From positions 1,488,001 to 1,552,000 of the forward strand of contig NZ_CP120677.1 of the NCBI RefSeq assembly GCF_029537395.1: 64,000 bases of DNA, read 5' to 3'. Made by a program: the position numbers and the translations under genes. Below the pieces are notes generated by a model. It made no database searches. It had not been told where the DNA came from and saw only the letters and a list, made by a program, of their open reading frames with translations. This stretch comes from Tissierella sp. Yu-01. GTDB lineage: Bacteria; Bacillota; Clostridia; Tissierellales; Tissierellaceae. Shown one piece after another: positions 48,860 to 58,476 of the stretch (positions within the stretch are counted from its first letter, which is position 1; the number at the start of each line of letters is the position of its first letter).

Positions 48860-51280
48860 AAATGATAGTTTATCATCTGAATAATCTACAAAGATACGAT
48901 CTTCCTTAGATACATTGCCTCTTAACATCTCTTCAGCTAATTGATCCTCAATTGTCTTTCTTATAGTTCTCTCTAACGGTCTTGCACCAAATACAGGGTC
49001 AAAGCCTTGTTTTGAAATATATTCTTTAGCCTCTTCGGTAACAGTTATATTAACATCCATTTTCTCGAGTCTTTTTACAAGATCTGAAATCATAATATCA
49101 ACGATTTCTTTTACCTGCTCTTCTCTTAATGAATGGAATACTATTACATCATCAAGTCTATTTAGAAATTCAGGTCTAAATGTACGTTTTAATTCCTCAG
49201 TAATAGTATCTTTCATTCTCTCGTATTCTTCCTTCCCTTCATTAGAAGCCTTTGAGAAACCTATTACATTTTGTTTTCTTAAAGAGGTTGCTCCTACATT
49301 TGATGTCAAAATGATTACCGTATTCTTAAAATCTACAGTTTTTCCCTTTGAATCAGTTAATCTTCCATCATCTAATATTTGTAGTAATACGTTAAATACA
49401 TCAGGATGGGCTTTTTCTATTTCATCAAAGAGGACAACTGAATATGGCTTTCTTCTAACAGCTTCTGTAAGTTGCCCACCTTCGTCATACCCAACATATC
49501 CAGGAGGTGATCCAATCAATCTAGATACTGAATGCTTTTCCATATACTCGCTCATATCAATTCTAATCATAGCATCTTCTTCGCCAAATAATGATTCTGC
49601 TAAAGATTTAGCTAGATAAGTTTTCCCAACTCCTGTTGGCCCAACAAATATGAAGCTTCCTATAGGCTTCTTAGGATCCTTCAAACCAACCCTAGCTCTT
49701 CTAACAGCACTAGCAAGAGCTCCTACAGCCTGTTCTTGACCTATTACCTTTTTGTGAAGTAGCTTTTCAAGATTTATCAATCTCTCACTTTCCTCAGTGG
49801 TCATTCTACTTACAGGCACACCAGTCCAACTTGAAACAATATCTGCTATTTCATCATAGCCAACCACCATGCTTGATGTTCTTTTTTCTTTTTCCCATTT
49901 CATTTTATTATTAGCTAATTCTTCTTTTATATGTCTTTCTTCATCTCTTATACTCGCTGCCTTTTCATAATTTTGAGTATTTATTGCTTCTTCTTTTTCC
50001 TGTTGTAATTCCTCTAACTTCTCCTCTAAAGACTTTAATTCTGTAGGAGGCACATAGGCATTAACCCTTATTTTAGATGCAGCTTCATCTATAAGGTCTA
50101 TAGCTTTATCAGGTAAATATCTATCATTTATATATCTACTTGATAGCTCAGCAGCAGCTTCTAAAGCATCATCGGTTATCTTTACTCTATGATGAGCTTC
50201 ATATTTATCCCTTAAACCCTGCAATATTTTTATTGTATCTTCAACATTAGGCTCCTCAACCATTATTGTTTGAAGTCTTCTTTCTAAAGCTGAATCCTTT
50301 TCAATATGTTTTCTATATTCATCTATTGTTGTAGCACCTATTATTTGCAGTTCTCCTCTTGCAAGTGTAGGTTTTAAGATGTTTGAAGCATCGATTGCGC
50401 CTTCTGCAGCTCCTGCACCAACTATAGTGTGTAATTCATCTATAAATAGTATTACATCACCAGCGCCCTTTAACTCATTCATTACAGATTTTAGTCTTTC
50501 TTCAAATTCACCTCTATATTTTGCCCCAGCTATCATACTTGGTAGATCTAGGCTGACTATCTTTTTATTCTTAATTATCTCTGGTACATTGCCTTCAATA
50601 ATCTTTTGTGCTAATCCTTCTGCTATGGCAGTTTTACCAACACCTGGCTCTCCAATCAGAACTGGATTGTTTTTAGTTCTTCTACTTAATATTTGAATTA
50701 CTCTTTCTATTTCCTTAGCTCTACCGATTACAGGATCAATTTTGCCGTCCTGAGCCAACCTGTTTAAATCAACTCCATATTTATCTAAGTTAGGAGTACT
50801 TCCGGATTTTTCTGGTTCTCCACCTACACTGCCTTTAGATGTTGAATCAGTAATCATTTTTATAACTTTCTCTGATAATTTATCAGAATCAACACCTAAC
50901 CTTTTCAATACTGCTATAGCTACACCTTCACCTTCTGATAATAAGCCCAATAATAGATGCTCGGTTCCAACATAATTATGACCTAAATTTCTAGCTTCAA
51001 GAAAACTTAGTTCAAAAACTCTTTTAGTTCTTGGAGTAAACCCTAAAATTTCAGACTCATGGTCACCTTGACCCACTGCTTTAATAACTTCTTTTCTGGC
51101 ATTGTCTATTGTAACTCCATATTCTTTAAGAGCTAGTGCACCAACGCCTTGCGCCTCTGCTACTAATCCTAGAAAAAGATGTTCTGTACCTACATAATTG
51201 TGCTTTAATGCTTTTGCTTCTTCTTGTGCAAGTAAAATGGCCTTTTGCGCTCTTTCTGTAAATCTGCCAAACATCGCCAT
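48845..51280 (-). CDS. clpC: ATP-dependent Clp protease ATPase subunit ClpC
   Basis: AAA+ unfoldase for ClpP, 811 aa. Double Clp-N repeat (residues 1-145), first ATPase module with GEPGVGKTAIAEGLA, a UVR-containing middle domain (NYEKAASIRDEERHIKEEL) that binds adaptors such as MecA/McsB, and a second module with GPTGVGKTYLAKSLAES. ClpP-loop presence not checked in detail. Part of ctsR-mcsA-mcsB-clpC-radA. The start overlaps the mcsB end by spacing of one base; SD GGAGGGA. Confidence 0.98.
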   Translation of the reverse strand: MAMFGRFTERAQKAILLAQEEAKALKHNYVGTEHLFLGLVAEAQGVGALALKEYGVTIDNARKEVIKAVGQGDHESEILGFTPRTKRVFELSFLEARNLGHNYVGTEHLLLGLLSEGEGVAIAVLKRLGVDSDKLSEKVIKMITDSTSKGSVGGEPEKSGSTPNLDKYGVDLNRLAQDGKIDPVIGRAKEIERVIQILSRRTKNNPVLIGEPGVGKTAIAEGLAQKIIEGNVPEIIKNKKIVSLDLPSMIAGAKYRGEFEERLKSVMNELKGAGDVILFIDELHTIVGAGAAEGAIDASNILKPTLARGELQIIGATTIDEYRKHIEKDSALERRLQTIMVEEPNVEDTIKILQGLRDKYEAHHRVKITDDALEAAAELSSRYINDRYLPDKAIDLIDEAASKIRVNAYVPPTELKSLEEKLEELQQEKEEAINTQNYEKAASIRDEERHIKEELANNKMKWEKEKRTSSMVVGYDEIADIVSSWTGVPVSRMTTEESERLINLEKLLHKKVIGQEQAVGALASAVRRARVGLKDPKKPIGSFIFVGPTGVGKTYLAKSLAESLFGEEDAMIRIDMSEYMEKHSVSRLIGSPPGYVGYDEGGQLTEAVRRKPYSVVLFDEIEKAHPDVFNVLLQILDDGRLTDSKGKTVDFKNTVIILTSNVGATSLRKQNVIGFSKASNEGKEEYERMKDTITEELKRTFRPEFLNRLDDVIVFHSLREEQVKEIVDIMISDLVKRLEKMDVNITVTEEAKEYISKQGFDPVFGARPLERTIRKTIEDQLAEEMLRGNVSKEDRIFVDYSDDKLSFSRSL

Positions 51281-51281
51281 A

Positions 51282-52313
51282 TTATCCCTCCATATCTAAT
51301 AAATACTCTCTAATAATCTTAGCCCTTATATTATCTCTCTCTTGTTTACTTAAATCTTTATTTGTGTTCATTTGTATCGTTGCAGGTTTTATATCAACCA
51401 TTAGCTTAAATATATCCTTTAATCTATGATCGGTAATATATCCCATATCATAGGCAAGTTTTACATTAGATAAATGCTTCATAGCTTCCTTAGAGGACAT
51501 TAACCTACTATTCATTAGTATTCCATAAGACCTATAAACTTTATCCTCTAATTCAATACCTTTCTTCTCTTTAAGATATTTTCTAGTATTTCTTTCTCTT
51601 GTGACAACTTGATAAATTATTTTATTAAGTTTATTGATAAGTTCTTCTTCAGTATCACCTAGAGTAGTTTGATTTGATATCTGGTATAAATTTCCCACAG
51701 CATCAGTGCCTTCCCCATAAATTCCTCTAACTGTGAGTCCTACTTTTCTAAGTGATTCAATTAATGCATTTATATTTCCTGTCATAGTTACACAAGGAAG
51801 ATGTAACATGACTGACGCTCTAAGTCCTGTACCTACATTAGTCGGGCACGCTGTCAAATATCCTAATTCATAATCATAAGCAAAGTTTAACTTCGATTCT
51901 AATTTATCATCAATCTCAGAGCAAAGCTGCCATGCTTCAGCTAAATTTAGACCAGGGAGTAATGTCTGAATCCTTAAATGGTCTTCCTCATTAATCATAA
52001 TAGTGGCTCTCTCATCTTTTCTTACTAGAAAACTACTTTTATCAATTTTCTGAGTTAATCCTGGGCTAATTAAATGCTCTTCAATGAACATAAGCCTTTC
52101 TTTCTGGCTTAAATCACTAATTCTATAAAATCTAAAATTAGAGTCTTGGAATTCTTCCTTTACTGTTAGTAAAACATCATTGGTCAACTTATCAGAATCT
52201 TCTATACTCATATATAGTGGAAAAACATAATCTTTTATATTTCTTGCAACTCTTATTCTAGAACTAATTGCAACATCCTGTTCTACTAAGCTACCTTCTA
52301 ACCATCTAGTCAT
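51282..52313 (-). CDS. mcsB: Protein arginine kinase McsB
   Basis: Phosphagen-kinase-like enzyme that phosphorylates arginines on proteins, marking them for ClpCP; 343 aa. SSRIRVARNIKDYVFPL, the CPTNVGTGLRASVMLHLP stretch with the active Cys-type motif, and RNTRKYLK near the C-terminal lobe fit. Lies between mcsA and clpC. In Bacillus it also inactivates CtsR with McsA. Confidence 0.95.
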   Translation of the reverse strand: MTRWLEGSLVEQDVAISSRIRVARNIKDYVFPLYMSIEDSDKLTNDVLLTVKEEFQDSNFRFYRISDLSQKERLMFIEEHLISPGLTQKIDKSSFLVRKDERATIMINEEDHLRIQTLLPGLNLAEAWQLCSEIDDKLESKLNFAYDYELGYLTACPTNVGTGLRASVMLHLPCVTMTGNINALIESLRKVGLTVRGIYGEGTDAVGNLYQISNQTTLGDTEEELINKLNKIIYQVVTRERNTRKYLKEKKGIELEDKVYRSYGILMNSRLMSSKEAMKHLSNVKLAYDMGYITDHRLKDIFKLMVDIKPATIQMNTNKDLSKQERDNIRAKIIREYLLDMEG

Positions 52314-52318
52314 TCATA

Positions 52319-52828
52319 TCACTCCTCACAGGTATGAAGTTTTGCTTTGACTTCTTTTATTTCATCTCTGATTATGGCTGCCTTCTCAAACTCCTCTTTC
52401 TTAACAGCATCATCCAACTTAATCATTAACTCCTCGATTTCTTTTTGTAATTTAATATTAGGACTTGATCTATTTGGTGACTTACCTCTGTGATGATTAT
52501 GCCCATGAATACCATTAATTATAGGTTTTAAATACTCTGCAAAATCATCATAGCATTTCATACATCCCAACTTACCGGTCTTTTGAAACTTAGAAAATGT
52601 TAATCCACAATTTGAGCAAGTTATATCTTTATGGTTTTCTTCCTGTTTATCTTGTTTGTTTTCAAATAATCCTGCAAATAACTTGTGAATAGAAAATGGG
52701 TTATTTAAATCCATCTCTTGATTTTCAAAAGCACAGGTTTCACAAAGATGAAGTTCTTCCATTTTACCATTGATCACTTTTGTATAATGAAAATTCGCAT
52801 TACGTTTCTTACAATTATCACATAGCAT
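52319..52828 (-). CDS. mcsA: McsB activator McsA
   Basis: 169-aa zinc protein. CDNC, CETC, CSNC and CMKC pairs provide two zinc sites, followed by a C-terminal UVR motif (KKEEFEKAAIIRDEIKEVKAKL). ATG at 52828 chosen: GAGG lies 8 nt upstream. A GTG at 52837 would sit at the SD. Follows ctsR closely. It activates McsB kinase in Firmicutes. Confidence 0.94.
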   Translation of the reverse strand: MLCDNCKKRNANFHYTKVINGKMEELHLCETCAFENQEMDLNNPFSIHKLFAGLFENKQDKQEENHKDITCSNCGLTFSKFQKTGKLGCMKCYDDFAEYLKPIINGIHGHNHHRGKSPNRSSPNIKLQKEIEELMIKLDDAVKKEEFEKAAIIRDEIKEVKAKLHTCEE

Positions 52829-52838
52829 TATCAGCACC

Positions 52839-53294
52839 TCACTTTACTAGTATTAACAAAATGTTTTTAAGAATTTCAGCTCTAATAGAATTTCTCAAAT
52901 TATTTTCACAACTTAGTGCTCTATCTCCAATAGCTGCTCTAATAATATCCGACTCTCTATCTGTTATAATCTTCTCATCTCTAAGAGTATTTATAATATC
53001 ATATGCTTTACTTTTCGTAATTGAATCACCAATAGCATCTACAATAATATTGTTAATATTCTCATATTCATCAATGCTGACCTTTATGATTTTTATATAC
53101 CCACCACCGCCTCTTTTACTCTCAATATAGTACCCCTTATAAGGAGTAAACCTTGTAGTCAATACATAGTTTATCTGTGATGGTGCACAGTCAAAATACT
53201 CAGCCATTTCATTACGTTGTATCTCTATTGAACCATTGGCATCCTCTAATAGCCCTTTTATAAAAGCTTCAATTATATTACTTAATCCAGGCAT
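52839..53294 (-). CDS. ctsR: Stress-gene repressor CtsR
   Basis: Winged-helix repressor of clp genes, 151 aa. EIQRNEMAEYFDCAPSQINYVL and YYIESKRGGGGYIKI (tetraglycine wing) are diagnostic. First gene of the operon. An autoregulatory operator lies 18-34 nt upstream of its start, overlapping the expected 5' leader. Confidence 0.96.
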   Translation of the reverse strand: MPGLSNIIEAFIKGLLEDANGSIEIQRNEMAEYFDCAPSQINYVLTTRFTPYKGYYIESKRGGGGYIKIIKVSIDEYENINNIIVDAIGDSITKSKAYDIINTLRDEKIITDRESDIIRAAIGDRALSCENNLRNSIRAEILKNILLILVK

Positions 53295-53311
53295 AGTATC
53301 TCTCCTTTGAC

Positions 53312-53328
53312 TTTGACTTTCTTTGCCC
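53312..53328 (-). promoter_or_regulatory. CtsR operator
   Basis: GGGCAAA-GAA-AGTCAAA on the minus strand matches the tandem heptad RGTCAAA-NAN-RGTCAAA with one mismatch. An additional GTCAAA follows directly (overlapping heptads). Position ahead of ctsR fits autorepression. The gap is only 72 nt and I see no convincing promoter in it. Confidence 0.8.
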
Positions 53329-53366
53329 TTCGTCTTATTAAATTAAGCCCTTAACGGCTTAATTAT

Positions 53367-54146
53367 TTAGTATTCTCTCACCTTATTATATTCATCTACA
53401 GATTTTATCATACTTTGTGATTGGACACTAGACAATGCTGCATCATAAGTAGTATCTACTATAACCCAGGAACCATCTAAAAATACTTCATTCCAGGCAT
53501 GATATGCAGATAAGTTACTTCTATAGCCTTTAACAAGCTTTGCGTGAATTCCCTCTGATCTTAATATACCCGCAAATAAAGCTGAATAATCATAACATAT
53601 TCCTTTTTTACTTATAATAACTTCATTTAAGTCAGGTACATAATCAGTAGAAATCGTGTTTATTTTATTATAATCATATTTTATATTATCAACTATATAT
53701 CGATAAACTGCTTCTACCCTTTCTCTATCAGTTGTTAAGTCCTTTGTTAAAGTATCTGCTAACTCAATAAGCTTGTCCTTATTTTTCCAATAAATAGGTT
53801 GGCTAGATGATAAATAAACATCTATTGAGTTATTTGAAATACTAACATTGTCCTTTTTTAATACTTTGTATTTATTTCCGGATGTATTTTGTAGTATCTT
53901 AACTGTATACTTTCCGCTTCCAAGTTGGGCAGGTAACTCCTCAATCCCATCATTTAAGCTATAATAATATTTTTCATTACCCTTCTCGACCATCACTCTC
54001 ATATTGCTTCCGTACTTTGTGCTTTCAACTTTTATTCCAATATCACCTAATTTTTCGATACTATAAAGCGATGCACCAAATGCCTGTCCTAAAATTGAAA
54101 TAAAAAAAATCAAAATAAAAAACAGACTACTAAATCTTTTAGACAC
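53367..54146 (-). CDS. Exported transglutaminase-like protein
   Basis: 259 aa with an N-terminal signal peptide (FSSLFFILIFFISILGQAFG). A transglutaminase/protease-like core is at about residues 140-240: KGICYDYSALFAGILRS holds the Cys, AYHAWNEVFLDGSWVIVDTTYD the His and Asp. Such proteins act on cell-envelope proteins or peptidoglycan, but the substrate is unknown. Start is GTG at 54146 with AAAGGAGAG 5 nt upstream, directly behind a c-di-GMP-I riboswitch. Control by cyclic di-GMP is therefore likely. Confidence 0.85.
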   Translation of the reverse strand: MSKRFSSLFFILIFFISILGQAFGASLYSIEKLGDIGIKVESTKYGSNMRVMVEKGNEKYYYSLNDGIEELPAQLGSGKYTVKILQNTSGNKYKVLKKDNVSISNNSIDVYLSSSQPIYWKNKDKLIELADTLTKDLTTDRERVEAVYRYIVDNIKYDYNKINTISTDYVPDLNEVIISKKGICYDYSALFAGILRSEGIHAKLVKGYRSNLSAYHAWNEVFLDGSWVIVDTTYDAALSSVQSQSMIKSVDEYNKVREY

Positions 54147-54160
54147 ATAAACTCTCCTTT

Positions 54161-54230
54161 CGGTAACTGGCTGCCTTCTTAGGCCCTATAGTTTTGCGTC
54201 CTCAGGTTTCCCTGAGTTTGCCTTTATCGC
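54161..54230 (-). promoter_or_regulatory. Cyclic di-GMP-I (GEMM) riboswitch
   Basis: The minus strand carries AAAGGCAAAC, a stem CTCAGG closed by a GAAA tetraloop, GACGCAAAAC, then TATAGG...CCTAAG, the 11-nt tetraloop receptor. It ends CAGCCAGTTACCG. This is the class I aptamer layout. SD AAAGGAGAG of the transglutaminase-like gene follows immediately and no terminator lies between, so translational control is the simplest reading. Confidence 0.9.
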
Positions 54231-54333
54231 TTGACAGTTTGCAAAAGATATTCTTTGTTTCTATAGTCAGTGATATAATAACATTATTTTTATTAAAATA
54301 AAAGTCTTTTTTGTAACTTTTTGATGAAGAGGA

Positions 54334-54368
54334 TAAAAATGGCTTAACCTATCGGTCAAGCCATTTTA
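54334..54368 (-). terminator. Rho-independent terminator after the EF-G-like gene
   Basis: Minus-strand AAAATGGCTT/AAGCCATTTT stem with an additional ACC/GGT pairing inside the loop, followed by TTTAT. 10 nt after the stop at 54377. Confidence 0.85.
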
Positions 54369-54376
54369 TCATTTAA

Positions 54377-56446
54377 TTATTGCTCTTTTTCAGCCTTTGT
54401 TTGTGCTATTATTTTTTCTGCTATCATACTTGGAACTTCTTCATATCTAACAAAATCCATTGAAAAACTTCCTCTTGCCTGAGTCATTGCTCTCAGGTCA
54501 ATGGCATATTCAAACATTTCAGCATGTGGAGCCTCAGCTATAAGTTTTTGAGTTCCATCGTCCTGTTGTTCCATACCTAATATTCTACCCCTACGCTTAT
54601 TCATATCTCCCATTACATCACCTAGATAATCATCAGGTATTACTATTTCAACCTTTACAATAGGCTCTAACAATACTGGTTTAGCTGCTTCCATACCTTT
54701 CTTAAATGCCAATGACGCTGCTATTTTAAAGGCCATCTCGTTGGAGTCTACATCATGATAGGAGCCATCAAATAAGGTAGCTTTTATATTTACTACAGGA
54801 TACCCAGCAAGTACACCGTGTTCCAATGAATCCCTTATTCCTTTTTCTATTGCCGGCCAGAAGTTTCTAGGAACTGAACCACCAAATATCTCTTCAGTAA
54901 ATTCAAATTCACTTTCGCATGGTTCAAATCTCATATGGACATCACCATACTGTCCTGCTCCACCAGATTGTTTTTTATGTTTTCCTTGTACTGATGATGT
55001 TCCCTTAATTGTCTCTCTAAAAGCTATCTTAGGTTTTATAAGATTTACTTCTACTCCAAATCTATTCTTTAACTTATCAACTACAACTGTAAGCTGCATA
55101 TTACCCTGTCCACCAATTAGTAATTGTTTTGTTTCAGGATTTCTTTCAACAACGAAACTTGGATCTTCATCTGTAAGTTTATTAAGAGAAGTTCCTATCT
55201 TTTCTTCGTCTCCTTTATTCTTAGGCTCAACCGCTTGGTATAGTGTTGGCTTTGGATATTCTATTCTATCGTAGATAATTGGTTTTCCTTTATCACATAG
55301 AGTATCACCTGTTTGAGTATAATTTAATTTTGATGTAGCACCGATATCTCCTGCAGTAACTTCAGAAACCTCTATTTGATTTTTACCTCTTAACAGGAAT
55401 AGACCACCCATTTTTTCAACTCTATCTTTAACAGGATTATATAGCTCCATATCCTTGGTCAATTTTCCTGATACTACTTTGAATAAAGTTAATTTACCAA
55501 CAAATGGGTCAATTATAGTTTTAAATACTACAGCAGAAAAAGGTTCTTTAACATCTACTTTTCTTTCTGCCTCCTTATCATCTACTTTCCCTTTATATGA
55601 TCCTACATCTACAGGAGAAGGTAAATATTTACTGATTATTTCAAGTAGGTGATCACATCCCATTGTCTTTTCAGCGCAACCTACAATTAACGGTGCTAAA
55701 TCTCCACTTGAAACTGCTAATTTAATTCCCTTTTCTAATTCTTCTTCAGTAAATGGTTCTCCAGAGAAGTATTTTTCCATTAAATCTTCATCTGTTTCCG
55801 CTACAATTTCATTAAGTACTTCTCTAATTTCATCAATTTCCGCTTGCTGATCTTCTGTAATTGGAATTTCTTTCCTAACCTTCCTGTTATATTCATAGGC
55901 CTTTCCATCAATTACACTAACAAATCCCTTAAATGTCTCAGATACACCTATAGGCAATGCAAAAGGTACTACTTTTTCACCTAGTTTAGATTTTAATTCA
56001 TCTAATATCTTTGCAAAATCAACATTTTCCTTATCCATCTTATTAAGGAATATAATTCTTGGGGTTTTATACTTTTCTACGTTTTTCCATGACTTCTCAG
56101 TACCTACTTCAACACCTGACTGTGCGTCTATTAATAAAACTGAGCCTTCACTTGCTCTTTTTGCACCATACATCTCGCCTATAAAATCGAAAAAACCTGG
56201 AGTGTCAAGTAAATTAACCTTTATATTATTCCATTCTACTGGAATCACAGATGTTCCAATGGATACTTTTCGAGCTATCTCCTCTTTATCAAAGTCAGAT
56301 ATTGTATTTCCATCTGTTACTTTTCCTTGTCTATTGGTAATTCCAAGTGCGAATAATACTGCTTCTGTTAAAGTTGTTTTACCACTACTACTGTGTCCTA
56401 GTAAAGCTACGTTTCTGATTTTGTCCGCTGTATACGTTTTCATCAT
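54377..56446 (-). CDS. EF-G-like translational GTPase (FusA2 type)
   Basis: 689 aa, paralogue of fusA at 18429 with the same domain order but a divergent P-loop (GHSSSGKTTL instead of AHIDAGKTT). DTPGFFDF replaces DTPGHVDF, so the usual GTPase-activating His is Phe. NKMDKENVD is kept. The domain IV loop has QSGGAGQYGDV. Such Firmicutes paralogues are widespread; their role is unclear and ribosome-associated function is only inferred. ATG at 56446 with GGGGG 6 nt upstream. Own promoter at 56554-56582. Confidence 0.88.
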   Translation of the reverse strand: MMKTYTADKIRNVALLGHSSSGKTTLTEAVLFALGITNRQGKVTDGNTISDFDKEEIARKVSIGTSVIPVEWNNIKVNLLDTPGFFDFIGEMYGAKRASEGSVLLIDAQSGVEVGTEKSWKNVEKYKTPRIIFLNKMDKENVDFAKILDELKSKLGEKVVPFALPIGVSETFKGFVSVIDGKAYEYNRKVRKEIPITEDQQAEIDEIREVLNEIVAETDEDLMEKYFSGEPFTEEELEKGIKLAVSSGDLAPLIVGCAEKTMGCDHLLEIISKYLPSPVDVGSYKGKVDDKEAERKVDVKEPFSAVVFKTIIDPFVGKLTLFKVVSGKLTKDMELYNPVKDRVEKMGGLFLLRGKNQIEVSEVTAGDIGATSKLNYTQTGDTLCDKGKPIIYDRIEYPKPTLYQAVEPKNKGDEEKIGTSLNKLTDEDPSFVVERNPETKQLLIGGQGNMQLTVVVDKLKNRFGVEVNLIKPKIAFRETIKGTSSVQGKHKKQSGGAGQYGDVHMRFEPCESEFEFTEEIFGGSVPRNFWPAIEKGIRDSLEHGVLAGYPVVNIKATLFDGSYHDVDSNEMAFKIAASLAFKKGMEAAKPVLLEPIVKVEIVIPDDYLGDVMGDMNKRRGRILGMEQQDDGTQKLIAEAPHAEMFEYAIDLRAMTQARGSFSMDFVRYEEVPSMIAEKIIAQTKAEKEQ

Positions 56447-56758
56447 ACATTTCCCCCTAACTAGCATTATATTTAAAAGATTTAGTTAAACCTTTTTTGA
56501 CACTTTAATAACAATAAAAATTTTTCCAATAGTCACAATCTTTACACCCTTTGATTATAACACGAATAGGACTATTTGACAAACCATTATTTTACTATAC
56601 TAGGCTAGCTATCAAATAGATGATGTAATAGATATACCCCTTGGCAAAAATACTCTTTAAATAATATTCCCACTTTTTCTTCCTTTATAATGAAAGATTG
56701 ATACTTAATTTAAAAATTGTATAATTAAATATATATATTGAACTAAGAAAGGTATATT
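56447..56758. other. Divergent promoter region, no gene
   Basis: Between fusA2 and the GIY-YIG gene. It holds a minus promoter TTGTCA-17-TATAAT (56582-56554) for the EF-G-like gene and a plus promoter TTGATA-16-TATAAT (56698-56725) for the next gene, whose SD is AGAAAGG. I see no RNA gene or repeat here. Confidence 0.75.
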
Positions 56759-57724
56759 ATGATAAAAATTAATGAAAAACTTAAAGAAAAATTAGATAAT
56801 CTACCCCAAAAACCTGGTATATATAAATTTTTTGATATAGATGGTAGAGTAGTTTATGTAGGTAAAAGCAAATGTCTAAGAAAGCGTGTTAAGTCTTATT
56901 TTGTGGATAATCCAAAATGGGATAAGGTAAATAGAATGAAGCCTTTTATTCAGGATATTGAAATTCAAACAACTGACACTCACCTTGAAGCCCGTCTTTT
57001 AGAGTGTATGTTAATTAAAAGCATAAAGCCTATATTTAACACACAAATGAAAGATGATGGAAAATACGCATATATAAAGATACAGGATTTTAATAGCTAT
57101 AATCCATTAAAGGTAGTTTATATAAGGGAAGAAAATTCATTTGGACCATTCAGAAGAAATTTTGCATTATACAAATTGATAAATTTATTAAGGAATTTAT
57201 ATCCAATTACAAGGATCAACGGAGATTATAGCTTTAATTATAATCTATTCCCAGCTACATTGGATAGACAAAGTTTTGAAACAAATAGAAACATTTTGTT
57301 GGAGATATTTTCTGATGATATAAATTTAGCAGCATTTACAAATATATTAGAGTTTAAAATGATGGAGGCTTCATCAGCATATAGATTTGAAACAGCTTCT
57401 ATGTATAGAGATATTGTTGAAAATCTTAATTATCTAAAAAGTGGTATAAACGGTTATAAAAATATGTTTTCTAAAAACATTTTATTAAAAATTAAAGTTG
57501 ATAATGGTTACAAACTTTTCTTTATCTCTAAAGGCCAAATTGTATCTAAAAAATTATATAAGAGAATCACAAAAATAAGCATAGATAAATTTATAACTAC
57601 AGGCCAAGAATCATCTAAATACATTGAAAACTTATCAAGTGATAAAGGCAGCATTGATTTTAGGGATATAATATACTCCGAGATAGGATCTTTACCTAAG
57701 GATATGATGATAATATTAGAATAA
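56759..57724 (+). CDS. GIY-YIG nuclease, UvrC N-terminal-like
   Basis: 321 aa. GIY-YIG domain at residues 12-95: PGIYKFF, VYVGKSKCLRKRV and later the conserved Glu in HLEARLLECMLI. A UVR-like motif occurs near residues 210-235 (YRFETASMYRDIVENL). The UvrC RNase-H-like and HhH C-terminal domains are absent, giving a Cho-like partial UvrC. It may make auxiliary 3' incisions in nucleotide excision repair. Convergent with the next gene, 3 nt between stops. Confidence 0.85.
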   Translation: MIKINEKLKEKLDNLPQKPGIYKFFDIDGRVVYVGKSKCLRKRVKSYFVDNPKWDKVNRMKPFIQDIEIQTTDTHLEARLLECMLIKSIKPIFNTQMKDDGKYAYIKIQDFNSYNPLKVVYIREENSFGPFRRNFALYKLINLLRNLYPITRINGDYSFNYNLFPATLDRQSFETNRNILLEIFSDDINLAAFTNILEFKMMEASSAYRFETASMYRDIVENLNYLKSGINGYKNMFSKNILLKIKVDNGYKLFFISKGQIVSKKLYKRITKISIDKFITTGQESSKYIENLSSDKGSIDFRDIIYSEIGSLPKDMMIILE

Positions 57725-57727
57725 AAT

Positions 57728-58417
57728 CTAATATGTCATCCCATTTAATTTAGCTTTTACATATTTCCAGTTTGGATAATATGTATCCATAACTTCTTTG
57801 AATTTGGTGCCATGACCTCTTTCCAATAGATGGGCCATCTCATGTACTATTATATACTCAAGACAATCACGAGACTTTTTTGAAAGTTCAAGATTAATCC
57901 AGATTCGCTTATCTATAATATTACATGTCCCCCATCTACTTTTCATCTTCCTTATGCCCCAGTCTTCTACTTTAACCTTCATTAATCTTTCATATTTTTC
58001 AATATAATTAGGAATTGCCTTTTTTAATTCTGATCTATACCATTCACTCATTAAGGATTCTTTTTTATCTATACTTGTATTTTGAGGTATATATAAATTA
58101 ATATGATTATCTGCAATTTCTATCTTCGTTCTATTACTGACAATTATTTGAAGAGTATATTCCTGTCCAAAAAATAAATGTTTTTCACCTGTAATATATT
58201 CCTTTTCCTCTGGTATTTCAGTTGAAACAAATTTCTGTTGCTGTTTTTTCATCCACGAAATTCTATCGAATAAAAATGAGTGTATTTTCTCTTCAGATAG
58301 ATTATTAGGAACTGATAATGTAATCCTACCGTTTGGTGCGTGTACTGAAAGATTAATATTTTTAATTTTCTTTCTAGTAAGTTCTACTTCTATGTCATCA
58401 ATAATTAATTTTTTCAT
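57728..58417 (-). CDS. YgjP-type zinc metallopeptidase
   Basis: 229 aa of the DUF45/M48-like family. VHEMAHLLERGHGTKFKEVM provides the HExxH motif and a third His ligand; WGTCN and LSKKSRDCLEYIIVHE precede it. Cytosolic, no signal peptide. E. coli YgjP belongs to this family; the substrate is unknown. Convergent with the GIY-YIG gene. Confidence 0.88.
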   Translation of the reverse strand: MKKLIIDDIEVELTRKKIKNINLSVHAPNGRITLSVPNNLSEEKIHSFLFDRISWMKKQQQKFVSTEIPEEKEYITGEKHLFFGQEYTLQIIVSNRTKIEIADNHINLYIPQNTSIDKKESLMSEWYRSELKKAIPNYIEKYERLMKVKVEDWGIRKMKSRWGTCNIIDKRIWINLELSKKSRDCLEYIIVHEMAHLLERGHGTKFKEVMDTYYPNWKYVKAKLNGMTY

Positions 58418-58476
58418 TCTACTCTCCTAATTCTAATCCCTTTAGTTTATATCTCAATTATACTGTATTCCATAAA

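Noticed and set aside
57713-57734. Hairpin ATATTAGA/TCTAATAT between convergent genes as a bidirectional terminator
   Set aside because: No U-tract on either side and weak A/T pairing.
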